Assembly (NCBI GenBank): GCA_944989445.1
Contig: CALYLW010000121.1
Span: forward strand, 480,729 to 544,728
Direction: 5' to 3'
Length of the DNA: 64,000 bases
DNA from: Ampullaceana balthica
Taxonomy: Eukaryota; Mollusca; Gastropoda; Lymnaeidae
How positions within the stretch are numbered: position 1 is the stretch's first letter; each line of letters starts with the position of its first letter. A model generated the notes under the pieces. The model worked only from the letters and a program-made list of their open reading frames with translations. It was not told the DNA's origin and made no database searches. Position numbers and translations under genes: made by a program. Shown in pieces: positions 1 to 9,687 of this stretch.

Positions 1-84
1 TCTTTTGGATATGTTTTTTCATTAGTTAATGAGTATTCCAAATTACTGCGTCTGTAACAGATAACAAAAACAATTGGCCAAACC

Positions 85-235
85 ATGGCAACAATTAGCC
101 AGACAATAATAAACAATTAACCAAACAATGACAATCAATTATAAAAAATGACAAACAATTAGCCAAACAATGACAACCAAATATAAAACCATGACTAACA
201 ATTAGCCTATCAATGACAACAACCAAATAAGAAAC
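85..235. repeat. Irregular AAC-rich direct repeats
   Basis: Four imperfect copies of a phrase like AATTAGCCAAACAATGACAA, with unequal spacing. Too degenerate to give a fixed unit length. It runs into the cleaner 40-bp array downstream. Confidence 0.55.
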
Positions 236-260
236 CCATGCAGCTCTCAGTAAATACCCA

Positions 261-608
261 GCTAACCAACCAAGCTCTGTTAGAATCCCCAGTTCACCAC
301 TCTAACCCACCAAGCTCTGTTAGAATCCCCGGTTCACCACTCTAACCCACCAAGCTCTGTTAGAATCCCTGGTTCACCCCGCTAACCAACCAAGATCTAT
401 GAGAATCCCTGGTTCACCCCGCTAACCAACCAAGATCTATGAGAATCCCTGGTTCACCCCGCTAACCAACCAAGCTCTATGAGAATCCCCGATTCACCCC
501 GCTAACCAACCAAGCTCTATGAGAATCCCTGGTTCACCCCGCTAACCAACCAAGATCTATGAGAATCCCTGGTTCACCCCGCTTACCAACCAAGATCTAT
601 GAGAATCC
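261..608. repeat. 40-bp minisatellite, about 8.7 copies
   Basis: The unit includes CAAGATCTATGAGAATCCCT followed by GGTTCACCCCGCTAACCAAC. The first copies carry a CTCTGTTAG variant and the later ones ATCTATGAG, so the array has two sub-blocks. The 40-bp period is not a multiple of three and gives no sustained frame. Confidence 0.9.
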
Positions 609-910
609 ATCCCCCGCAAGTCCCATCTTTTTCATTTCCTTGCGTAAACCTTCCAAGTCCCGATTCTGTCATTAGCCAAACGAGTTTTATCTCGCCTCCC
701 CCCCCCCACAGTTTGTCTTGTCATGGAGATCTGTTTCCAGCCCAACACTTTCCAGTGCGTCCCACAACGTTCTACACATCTTTCTACAATCCCAAATCCG
801 TATCTTGCTCATCCCCTCCATGGTACGTCATCTAGTGCCTCTGTCTTTTTCTGCCATCTAGATGACTAATGTCCTGACAATCATTTCCCTTCCTGCTCCA
901 CGTCCTCTAC
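609..910. other. Stretch with no recognised feature
   Basis: Pyrimidine-rich sequence with a C-run near 702. A 78-codon frame crosses it, with no recognisable domain and an S/P-rich composition that follows from base content. I see nothing supportable here. Confidence 0.5.
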
Positions 911-1127
911 CATCCATGGCCAACCTATCATACATATCCACTCTACCATCCATATCCACTCTACCATCCATGTCCACTCTACCATCCATGTCCACTCTAC
1001 CATCCATGTCCACTCTAACAGCCATGTCCACTCTGCCATCCATGTCCAATCTACTATACAAGACCACTCTGCCATCCTTCACTTTAACATCCATGTCCAA
1101 TCTACCATCCATGTCCACTCTACCATA
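911..1127. repeat. 18-bp minisatellite, left block
   Basis: Tandem units of CATCCATGTCCACTCTAC with point variants. The 18-bp unit is six codons without stops, so it reads as repeating P-S-M-S-T-L on the plus strand and also stays open on the minus strand. The same repeat resumes in register at 1431, after a solo LTR. Confidence 0.92.
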
Positions 1128-1425
1128 TGTCAGGGAAATATTATAGTCTAATGGGGTTTTCCCGCTTTGGGAATGTTAATGTTAGACTGCTGCACAGTGC
1201 GCACTATTTTGACACATGGTTGGTGTGACGTAGTGTAGTGGGGGATGACGTCAATGGAGAGATATGCTAGAGGGACGGTTTTTGTAGCGGAGAGCAAGGA
1301 CAGTGTTGTGATTATTATGTATTGAAGGATTCCTGTTTCAATTAAAAAGATAGATTCTTTCTGATGTTGTTTTGACTTTTTGAGTTTAAGCCTTGTGAGT
1401 CATACAATTCCATTAGAACTTGACA
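1128..1425. mobile_element. Solo LTR inside the 18-bp minisatellite
   Basis: The 298-bp segment starts TGTCA and ends TGACA, the 5'-TG...CA-3' signature of LTRs with a 5-bp terminal inverted repeat. It is flanked by a perfect 5-bp duplication, CCATA, at 1123-1127 and 1426-1430. Removing the segment and one CCATA restores the 18-bp repeat in phase. No internal retroviral-type coding sequence is present, so this is a solo LTR left after LTR-LTR recombination, or a short non-autonomous element. An AT-rich stretch near 1340-1350 may be a polyadenylation region. The superfamily (Gypsy or Bel/Pao) is not decidable from 298 bp. Confidence 0.8.
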
Positions 1426-1430
1426 CCATA

Positions 1431-1580
1431 CATATCCAGTCTACCATACTTATCCACTATACCATCCTTTTCCACTCTACCATCTATATCCATTCTACCA
1501 TCCATGTCCACTCTACCATACAAATCCATTCTACCATCCATGTACACTCTACCATACATATCCAGTCTACCATACATATC
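1431..1580. repeat. 18-bp minisatellite, right block
   Basis: Continuation of the repeat seen at 911-1127, with the same CATCCATGTCCACTCTAC core and more CATA/CATT variants. It is separated from the left block only by the solo LTR and its target duplication. Confidence 0.9.
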
Positions 1581-1614
1581 CACCCCAAAAGGCCGCCCCT
1601 GCTGAGAAACAATG

Positions 1615-2086
1615 TAATACAGTCTAAAGCAGTTAAAAAATCGTGTGGTGATTAGCCCTGTAAAAAATGTTTATATGACATCATTGTTTGATCTTATATT
1701 TTAATAAAGGTGTGCACCGGGGGTGCGCAAAATGCACCGGGTGGTACGCAAAATAATTTTAACTTAAAGTATCGCAGTAAAAAAAATATATGACGTCATT
1801 GTTTTAGTTCATATTTTAATTTTGGGAAATGGAACAATGTAAATAGAGGATTTGATGATGTTTAATTATAAAATATTTGTGTACATTCCAGGAAGTTTAA
1901 TATTTCGTATTTATCAAACAAGGATAAGTTATTTAGGCTTTTGACCAAAAAATATTATAAAATTATTAAATACTTTGTGTACATTTCAGAAAGGTTAATA
2001 TTTCGTATTTATAAAAAAAGGACAAGTTAGTTGGGTTTTTATAAAAAGTGGGCGCCATAGGCACCACGGCGCTCCAGCACAATCTA

Positions 2087-2087
<1 letters not shown>
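1615..2087 (+). mobile_element. Helitron-like fragment (family H3), 3' end
   Basis: The right end reads GGCGCC..GGCACCACGGCGC..CAATCTAG followed by T, that is a GC-rich hairpin close to a CTAG|T terminus, as expected for a Helitron 3' end. The body matches, in reverse complement, the element at 6697-7318: shared phrases include AATCGTGTGGTGATTAG and the GTACATT..AATATTTCGTATTTAT block, which occurs twice here. The 5' limit is uncertain, so the start is approximate. No coding sequence. Confidence 0.55.
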
Positions 2088-2152
<65 letters not shown>

Positions 2153-2183
2153 ATATATGTATATATATATAATATATATATAT
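2088..2183. repeat. (TA)n microsatellite
   Basis: Nearly pure TA dinucleotides with a few TG interruptions near 2145-2160. It starts exactly at the base after the CTAG end of the Helitron-like element, so the T that follows CTAG is the first base of the tract. Confidence 0.95.
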
Positions 2184-2470
2184 ATTTAGGACGAATTTCA
2201 TAAAAATGTATTAAAAGATTCGAGTTAATATTTAAATATAGTTATATTGAGAAGGAAGTATCATATCAGCTATTTGTTAATTCTTCGTTAATTTAAGACA
2301 GCTTATTGGACTAGAACAAGAAAAAATAGTTTCGTAATTTTACTATGCTAACAATTTTAAGCGCTTAATGTTTCGACTTTATTTATGCTTCAAAACATTG
2401 TTCGGCTAAAATGTAATCTAAAAATAGAACATAACTCAATGAGTTATGACGTTTTTCGGGTTTTAGAAAT
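2184..2470. repeat. Unclassified interspersed repeat R, copy 1
   Basis: Matches 45585-45860 over nearly its whole length, including phrases TATCAGCTATTTGTTAATT, TTTCGTAATTTTACTATGCT and TTTATGCTTCAAAA. No terminal repeats or coding frame recognised. In both copies the left edge is a TATATA-rich stretch, which may be part of the element or its target. Confidence 0.75.
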
Positions 2471-2671
2471 GACAAGGCCTATAGGAGTGACGCTGTTTTT
2501 TAAGAGTGTTAATATCATCTATTTAAAATATTAGGCACCATATGTAAATTTAGAGCGTTCACAAGACACTGGGAACACAGTCAGGGATGAGGGTTGTTAT
2601 GTAAGAGATTAGTTGTAGACACACTTCACACCAAGGGATGGTGTCGGAATAATAACATTTTAATATTGTAA

Positions 2672-2995
2672 AGTGGCGTTCAGGAAGGTGGTCGAGTGGC
2701 ATGCGCGCTTGGCTGGCGTACCGACGGTCGCGGGCTAGAAACCCTGTGAAGGCAGAGATTTGTAACCAGGGCCAAGGGTGTCCCTAAGTTCATCCAGCTC
2801 AAATGGCTACCTTACATTGGTTATGTAAACAAAGGCGGCTGGGTAATGCGTGGAACCCTCATAGCCGTGGCCCGTTGAACACCGCGTCACTTGCCAACAG
2901 ACCGACATGGTCTTTGGACGCAATCATCTTCTGTATAGAAGTAGCGTCTGTATGGATGAGACGAGAACGAAGCGCGGTATTCAATACTAGAAATC
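2672..2995 (+). mobile_element. tRNA-derived SINE, degraded copy
   Basis: The 5' head has an A-box-like GGTGGTCGAGTGGCATGC at about 2690 and a decayed B box near 2728 (GGTCGCGGGCTAGAAACCC). The body (AAGGCGGCTGGGTAATGCGT, then CACTTGCCAACAGA) is shared with the better SINE copy at 60246-60535 in reverse complement. The 3' part, ending CTTCTGTATAGAAG..GCGTCTGTAT, is also found at the 3' end of the LINE copies in this window. An open frame of 66 codons across it is fortuitous. SINEs are transcribed by RNA polymerase III and mobilised by a partner LINE. Confidence 0.8.
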
Positions 2996-3999
2996 CATAC
3001 TAATGTTTATTAAAAAACGTAAATAATATATCTTTACGAGAGGAGAGCGATGGAATCTATTTTCTACAAAAAGCACAAAAACTAAGCTTCACTCGGGTCC
3101 GGTGCATGCTATGAATTATTTAAACTTCTTTGTTACACTCCTATAAGTGCGTGAAAATAAGAGATATAATTTTGTTCTGAGAACAACTTCGGTTTTAATT
3201 TCGATCTTTTACCTGACAGAAAATCATATTTAGTTTGTTAATTGCTTGGGTTTCTGTTATGAATTCAGTTTTCGATCATTATTATTACCGCAGTTTTCTA
3301 ATTATGAACAAGTGTCTTTTTTGGTGAATTCCTTCTCTGCACTTGATACATACCATCAGCTAGTCACCTATGCACCAACAAAGTATATTATTGATGTAAT
3401 TACACGAACTATCTATAATGCCATCTCACTGACCCCAGGCCCTGGTTTAAGACGGAGAGAACCACGGCCCCGAATGTACCCTATAGTTAGAATAGCAGGA
3501 GGAAAGGGTGTGTGTAAGTGGGGAGGGTGGTAAGGGGATAAAATAAGTCATTACCCGGGACGGACAATGCTTAAAGTGTCCCCTCATGATTGTACCATGA
3601 CTAGGGATTTAGTGTCACAGCGTGGATTCAATTAGCCTGAAGTCACATACTTTAAACCTCAGTAAGTATTTGTAATCAATTTTTATTTTTATTTTTGAGA
3701 AGGTGATTTTGTTTCCGGATATTTCTAATGATATGGGTATCCACTTTTTTTAAATTTCTTTTTTGTAATAAAAAAATCTTTTACTTCATTAAATGAAGTA
3801 AAGTCTAAATTGCATTAAAATCTTTATAAAATATTGATTGCGCAAAATGATATGAAGATTGTTTAATAATTTTAAGCCAGAATAAATTTTTACAGAGTAG
3901 CATCATTGTACTGATAATTTTAAATTTTGCTTCGTTATCGCACACCGGCAATGGATTACCTCACATAATGCACACAACATAATCTGAATGTAAATGCTG
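2996..3999. other. Stretch with no recognised feature
   Basis: AT-rich. A 95-codon frame at 3246-3533 has no recognisable domain. No repeats shared with the rest of the window were seen. Confidence 0.5.
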
Positions 4000-4077
4000 T
4001 CGATGCTACAGCCTATAGTTATCGTTGCTGCAGCTTATAGTTATCATTGCTACAGCCTATAGTTATCGTTGCTACAG
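4000..4077. repeat. 22-bp repeat, about 3.5 copies
   Basis: Units of GCTACAGCCTATAGTTATC followed by GTT or ATT. A short, isolated array in otherwise featureless sequence. Confidence 0.85.
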
Positions 4078-4885
4078 TGCGGGTAACTGTAAGTCAGCGT
4101 CTTTAGTTGGTTTGTTTTAGTTCTTTAAAGGTTCTGTTTATTTATCAAAATTTCTGAATGTATTGGGGTGGAATTGTAAAGCTGGATATCTGAAAATTTA
4201 AAAATGATACTTTTTACAGATTTAAACAAATAATTTTCATTAAGGATGCACAGAAAAGCTGAAAATGATTTTAAATGTTCAAAAATTCCTGGACTCCAAG
4301 ACATTTTCTGCCCAAAATTTTAGCAAAAATCAATTTTGTTTTAAACATGAAAATAACTTTCCTCTTTTTTCAAATTAAATTAAATATTTATATGTGACCT
4401 TTGAACTTTGTTGACCAGAAATAACGATGCGTAAAATAATACGCTAATCTATGTGTTTCTTTGATTAAAAAAAAAGTCTCTTTTTAAACATAATTTCAAC
4501 ATTATACCATGAATGTATGTCTACAACCGCGTGCGCGAGACATGACCTACATAATCTAAATGCTTCCTGATTTGCCATCAGACATTATAAAGAAATTCTT
4601 CATTTAATTTGCTATCAAAAAAAACTTTCAACTTAATCACACCGAGATTTTCAAGGTGTGCTGCTCAGGAGGGCATTTGTGCTACCCCGGAGGACATTTG
4701 TGTTGTGGGGGATAACAGACAAGAGTAACACAAATAGTTAAATTTTTTAACAACTAAAACTACAAAGCACTAGAGGATAAAAGGGCCAAGAGGTAAGTAA
4801 TAATCTAGAATGCATTAAACTGTACCTTGTAAATACAACACAATAATATAATGCCATACTCAGATAGACGTATAGTTAAAAACAC
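4078..4885. other. Stretch with no recognised feature
   Basis: AT-rich with short homopolymer runs. A GGAGG.CATTTGTG phrase occurs twice near 4665-4700. Nothing else stands out. Confidence 0.45.
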
Positions 4886-5080
4886 TTGTTCCGTTCCTAA
4901 GAACAACACACACAAATCTTCCTTCTTTCCACCTGTCATTCTGACGTTGACTGGGTAGCCTGAACAAACCAGGAAAACTAATACACTATCAACATTCAAA
5001 ACTCTAATAAAAATGCAAGATTATGAAGAAAAAAATGGATAAGCGTAGGAGCGCAATACCCTTCTGTATATAATGTGTAA
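4886..5080 (+). pseudogene. LINE 3' end (RT C-terminus plus tail), decayed
   Basis: Conceptual reading gives S-S-F-F-P-P then, after a stop, PEQTR..NTLSTFKTLIKMQ, which parallels the C-terminal tail of jockey/CR1-type LINE reverse transcriptases (a FFPRT..W motif, then a STFK stretch). The following DNA, GCGTAGGAGCGCAATAC.CTTCTGTATA, is the same 3' untranslated tail seen at 59681-59785. Frameshifted and stop-interrupted, so it is a dead 5'-truncated copy. Confidence 0.65.
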
Positions 5081-5164
5081 GATATTCTTTAAAGCATATC
5101 TATTCTACTACATCGTCAGAAATATTCATCTTGTTAATATGTTTTGTTTTGTAAATCAAATTTC

Positions 5165-5540
5165 TCAACAACAAAACTGTCGCGGTGCGTATTATACTGA
5201 ACAACCTTTTTAATAATTTCCTGTCGCGCGGTGCCGTAAGTATTATATTGACGATACTTTTTTTTTAATATTCCTGTTCTGTAAATGTTTATGCTAGTCT
5301 CTCGCGCGGTGCACATTATATTAAACATGTTTTTATAACCTTTTCCCGTGATAAAATCGAGCTGAAATTTAGCAGGCAGACTGTAGAAGTTTCTTTACTA
5401 TAAATTTATTTGTGAGACATAACTAAAATTTTGGATTTTTGGATTGTCGTGCAATGCGTATTATAATTAACATACTTTTAGTAAAGTCTCGTATATAAAG
5501 GATTTATAGTCTAAAACTGTGTTTTTTACTGGTTTTTAAA
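5165..5540 (-). mobile_element. MITE-2 copy, diverged
   Basis: Reverse-oriented copy of the family described at 60898-61395. It has the four-fold TGCGTATTATA-type motifs (near 5186, 5234, 5310 and 5456), GAGCTGAAATTTAGCAGGCAG at 5360, and the end ATATAAAGGATTTATAGTC near 5495-5515. An extra near-terminal block at 5400-5430 suggests a composite or partly duplicated copy. Confidence 0.6.
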
Positions 5541-6034
5541 AGTAAAAAAAATCTGAAAAGTTGCGTAGCAGGAAATGTGTCGATGGAAATGAAACATTTA
5601 CCTGAGCAGCGCTGACGGCCACCGAACATCCCTATGTTACCCGAACCTCAGCTACAGTTTAAATTGTTAATCAAGAATTTTGTTTTAAAAAAATAAAACT
5701 CTATCCAGCGCCCTATAGAGATTTCTAGACCGTGCTTTTTTTATCTTTTCTGTATTTGTTTTATTCAATTGTTAAACTCGACTAGGCTGAACCCGGTTTT
5801 CTATATCGAATTAAAAGACATGCCATTTATTTTAGACGTTCAATAACTATCGTAGAGGGATTGAATATTAACTATAATAAATGCGGACTAATATTGCTAA
5901 TATATGTGTGTGTTTTATTAATATTAAAATTGTTTTTGTTATGTTCATGTTTGGTTTGGGTTTGTCTGTAGTTGTTCTTTTTGCCCATCTTTCGCTCGCC
6001 ACTTTGAGAAAGTCTATTATTGATGATAAGGGCT
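5541..6034. other. Stretch with no recognised feature
   Basis: AT-rich, with no repeats shared with other parts of the window and no plausible coding frame. Confidence 0.45.
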
Positions 6035-6520
6035 AATAAAAAAACCGTAAAAAAACAAGTTTTTGACTATAAATCCTTTATGTACGAGAAGAAACTAAAA
6101 GAATGTTCATTATAATACGCAGCGCAAGACCATCCAAAAATACAAAATTGCAGTTGTGTCGTAAAACATGTTTAACATAATGCGCACCGATCAGGAATAT
6201 GTTTATAAAAAGTGTTGTCAATAAAATACGCACCTTATTGCGCGACAGAAAGGTTGTTCAATATAATACGCACCGCGACACTCTATCTCAAAAAACAACA
6301 TGATACATAGAGGATAAAAAAATAATCTAAAAATTCAATAATTTAATGACAGTACGTGCGATCGATCTGAAATTTTGATACATTGTTTTTATGAACGGCA
6401 CAAAACTGCCTGCTAAATTTCAGCTCGCTAGCTTACGAGGAAGTGGGTTAAAATCGATCCAAAGTTTTAGCGACAAGCAAGCAAGGGCGCAATCAGACAC
6501 CACGAGTTAATATAAAGGAA
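6035..6520 (+). mobile_element. MITE-2 copy 1 of a tandem run
   Basis: Starts CCGTAAAAAAACAAGTTTTT then GACTATAAATCCTTTATG and ends GAGTTAATATAAAGGAATT, so the terminal AAATCCTTTATNT motif is inverted at the two ends. It contains the conserved core GATCGATCTGAAATTTTGAT at about 6361 and ATTTCAGCTCGCTAGCTTAC. No protein is encoded. First of three same-orientation copies ending at 8142. Confidence 0.75.
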
Positions 6521-6529
6521 TTAATTTTA

Positions 6530-6696
6530 AAAAAACGTAAAAAACACGTTTTTCACTATAAATCATTTATGTATGAGACCTAACTAAAAGAATGTTCATT
6601 ATAATACGCAGCCCAAGACCATCCAAAAATACAAAATTGTAGTTGTGTCGTAAAACATGTTTAATATAATGCGCACCGATCAGGAATATGTTTATA
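6530..6696 (+). mobile_element. MITE-2 copy 2, left half
   Basis: Same 5' end as the neighbouring copies (TTTTTCACTATAAATC). The match to the intact copy at 7650-8142 stops inside the phrase CAGGAATATGTTTATA at 6696 and resumes at about 7319. The gap holds a Helitron-like element. Confidence 0.75.
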
Positions 6697-7318
6697 CTAG
6701 TTTGTGCTGCGGCGCCGTGGCGCCTGCGGCGCCCCCTTTTTTCATGGGCGCCTACGGCGCCCACCTTTTTCAAAAGCCCAACTAACTGGTCCTTGTATGA
6801 TAAATACGTATTATTAAAATTTCTTAAATGTACACAACGTATTTTATAATAGTTTTTTTTTAAATTTTATTTTTTATGTTAAAAGCCCAAGTAACTTATC
6901 CTTGTATGACAAATACGAAATATTCCTAAAATGTTAACAAAGTACGTATATAATATAGGTTTTACTGCAGCACCCACTTTTATTTAGGGTGCCTACGGCG
7001 CCCACTTTGTTCAAAAGTCCAACAAACTTGACCTTGTATGATAGATACGTAATATTAAACTCCCTTAAATGTACACAAAGTAATTTAAAATTGAGGTTGT
7101 ATTCCTGAAAATTAAACAAAGTATTCATATAATAATTTTTACAGCGCTAATCACCACACGATTTTTTAACTAATTTTAGAAAGCAGCGCACCAAATTACT
7201 GCACCGAAAAATAACTATTTGAGTCAATCAGCACCGCTTACAACGCAAAATTTAAAAAAAGCAGAGTGATTTCCCTCAGCACTAGGCGGCAGAGAAAAAT
7301 GAGCGTAAATATATAATA
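6697..7318 (-). mobile_element. Helitron-like element (family H3) inserted in a MITE-2
   Basis: The minus-strand 3' end is GGGCGCC.GCAGGCGCCACGG..AACTAG followed by T, a GC-rich hairpin next to CTAG|T. It matches 1615-2087 in the opposite orientation. Blocks of the form GGCGCCTACGGCGCCCAC followed by CAAAAG.CCAAC..ACTTG occur twice (6750 and 6995), so the body is internally repeated. The right boundary is set by where the host MITE resumes and is uncertain by about 10 bp; a clean 5' TC is not visible there. No coding sequence. Confidence 0.6.
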
Positions 7319-7645
7319 TATAAAGTGTTGTCAATAAAATTCGCACCTTATTGCGCGACAGACAGGTTGTTCAATATAATGCGCACCCTTACACTATCTA
7401 AAAATATAACATGATACATAGGTATAAATAAAATAACCTAAAAAATAAATGATTCAATTACGGTACATGGGATCTATCTGAAATTTGTATACATTGTTTT
7501 TATCATCGGTACGAAACTGCCTGCAAAATTTCAGCTCGCTAGCTTACGAGGAAGTGGTTTAAAAATTGATCCAAAGTTTTGGCGACAAGCAAGGGTTCAA
7601 GAATGCAAGCAAGCAGACACCACGAGTTAATATAAAGGTTTAATA
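7319..7645 (+). mobile_element. MITE-2 copy 2, right half
   Basis: Continues copy 2 from AAGTGTTGTCAATAAAATTC to the end CACGAGTTAATATAAAGG. The conserved block GATCTATCTGAAATTTGTAT is slightly mutated compared with the sister copies. Confidence 0.75.
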
Positions 7646-7649
7646 AGAA

Positions 7650-8142
7650 AAACCCGTAAAAAACCAAGTTTTTGACTATAAATCCTTTATGTACGAGAAG
7701 TAACTAAAAGAATGTTCATTATAATACGCAGCGCCAGACCATCCAGAAATACAAAATTGAAGTTGTGTCGTAAAACATGTTTAATATAATACGCACCGAT
7801 CAGGAATATGTTTATAAAAAGAGCTGTCAATAAAATACGCACCTTATTGCGCGACAGAAAGGTTGTTCAATATAATACGCACCGCGACGCTCTATCTCAA
7901 AAAATAGCATGATACATAGGAATAAAAAAAATAATCTAAAAAATCAATAATTTAATTACTGTACATGCGATCGATCTGAAATTTTGATACATTGTTTTTA
8001 TCATCGGTACGAAACTGCCTGCAAAATTTCAGCTCGCTATCTTGCGAGCAAGTGGGTTAAAAATCGATCAAAAGTTTTGGCGACAAGCAAGCAAGCAAGC
8101 AAGGTCCGCCGCAGACACCACGAGTTAATATAAAGGATTTAA
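7650..8142 (+). mobile_element. MITE-2 copy 3 of a tandem run
   Basis: Starts CCCGTAAAAAACCAAGTTTT and GACTATAAATCCTTTATG, ends CACGAGTTAATATAAAGGAT. An essentially full-length family member with the core GATCGATCTGAAATTTTGAT at about 7970 and a (CAAG)n stretch near 8085-8103 just before the 3' end. Confidence 0.8.
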
Positions 8143-8750
8143 AAATACTATGACATTAATAAAATGTCCAATATTAACATAACTTTTTACTCGGAAGCTC
8201 ACGAGTTTTATTTGGTGCTTTTTTTTTGTTTATTTGTTTTGTTTTGGTTGTATGGACTAGGCGTGTTTAAATTGTTGCATTCTCTTGTGGATTTTATAAA
8301 CTAATGAAAAATACATGGCTACCGCTATCGAGCGGTTTAACCGTGGGGTCTGTAAATAACGGTAAATTATCTCATTTGGGGTAAAAAAAGGGAACTCCTA
8401 GCGTTTGACAAAAAAACCAACCGGACAATGATATAAAACTTAAAACGTTATAATTATATCAAATAGATTCCCCCACCTCCCAAAAAAAATAATAATAAGA
8501 GAACCAAACTGAGCGGCGGTGACATCACAAATGCTTTGATGTCAACATCAAACGACGCAGGGTAACAATTTCATACATTCTAATGGGTTCTCAAACTTAA
8601 GGATGATAAATAGATTTAATTTTATTTTACTTTCTTGATAACTTACGCCGACCGGCGTCTGATGGCCTACCGACCGGCACTTTGAGAAGCGCTTATTTAA
8701 AGTCATTAAATAAATTGTAAGTGACCAACTATTTCAGTGGAAGTTTTATT
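8143..8750. other. Stretch with no recognised feature
   Basis: No frame or repeat recognised. A GCCGACCGGCGTC-like imperfect palindrome occurs near 8648-8680. Confidence 0.4.
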
Positions 8751-8892
8751 TCAAGTTACTCTTTTGATGTTACGTCACATTTCTTCAACCCCCTCCCTAC
8801 CCCTCGTCACGCTTCGTCACAAAAGTGTGACCCCCCTCCCCCAACCCCCCCCCGCCCGCGAGGTGCGTGACGTCATTTATGGACGGCCCCTA
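8751..8892. mobile_element. Right end of a GGCCGTCC-type inverted-repeat element
   Basis: Ends GTGCGTGACGTCATTTATGG then ACGGCCCC followed by TA. The same terminal sequence, with the same CCCCTCGTCAC..TCGTCACAAAA subterminal block, lies inside the complete element at 34229-34549. The opposite terminus was not found, so this is a truncated copy and its start is approximate. Confidence 0.55.
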
Positions 8893-8936
8893 GTAAAATT
8901 AAAACAACTTAAAAAATTATGCCTTATATTTAACTA

Positions 8937-9687
8937 CTAGGGGCAAGTACCCGGCTTTTTCCCGGATTTAACAACAACAGCAACAAAAACAAAAACAACA
9001 ACGAAAACAACAACAAAACAACAAAAACAGAACAACAACAAAATTAACAAAATCAACAACAAAACAACAAAAAACAAAATAACAAAAACAACAACAACAA
9101 CAACAAAGCAACAACAACAAAACGACAAATACAACAACAACAGCAATAACAACAAAGCAACAACAACATGAAGGACATTGTCGTCGCAGGGCAAGGGATG
9201 TGGACAACAACAACAACAACAAGAGCAAAAACAACACAAAAACAACAACAGCAACAGCAACAAAAACTGCAACAACAACAAAAACAACAACAACAAAACA
9301 ACAACAAAAACAAAACAACAAAAAAAACAACAACTACAACAACAAAAGCAACAACAACAAAACAACAACAAAACAATTATTTTATGGCGATAGTTGCCTT
9401 CTTGTTAATCTCGACCCCCAAAATGTTTTCATTATTTTGCGTCATTATTTTACGTCTTAATTATCAATAATTTTTATTTTATATAGCTCATATAAGGAAA
9501 AACTACATTTTGGGCCCACGGCCCCCAGTATCTTATATATATGGAACGAAACCTGTTTAATAACCTTTCCGGTATAATTGTGTGTAAGTGTACCAAATTT
9601 CACGTTATTTGGTTGTCTGGATCTTGAGTTATTAGGGAACAGACAGACAGACAGACAGACAACAAATGCGTCTTATATGTATAGAGA
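8937..9687 (-). mobile_element. Complete non-autonomous Helitron (family H2)
   Basis: Read on the minus strand it starts TCTCTATACATATAAGACG after an A and ends in a CCGGG..GCCGGG hairpin, GTACTTGCCC, then CTAG followed by T. That is the 5'-TC, hairpin, CTRR-3' architecture and A^T target of Helitrons. It has no Rep/helicase coding sequence. The interior (8971-9374) is a long (CAA)n-type microsatellite with a conserved island at 9168-9208, and the 5' part carries a (CAGA)n tract at 9641-9660. The long frames in all directions come from the stop-free CAA/TTG repeats. Confidence 0.85.
8971..9374. repeat. (CAA)n-rich tract inside a Helitron
   Basis: CAA/ACA trinucleotides with many single-base interruptions, split by the island ATGAAGGACATTGTCGTCGC (and what follows) at 9168-9208. 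Both strands lack stops over long stretches, giving spurious Q/N/T-rich or V/L/C-rich peptides of up to about 140 residues. Confidence 0.95.

Noticed and set aside
8937..9376. Leucine/valine/cysteine-rich frames as membrane proteins
   Set aside because: They are the reverse strand of the CAA microsatellite and appear in all phases.
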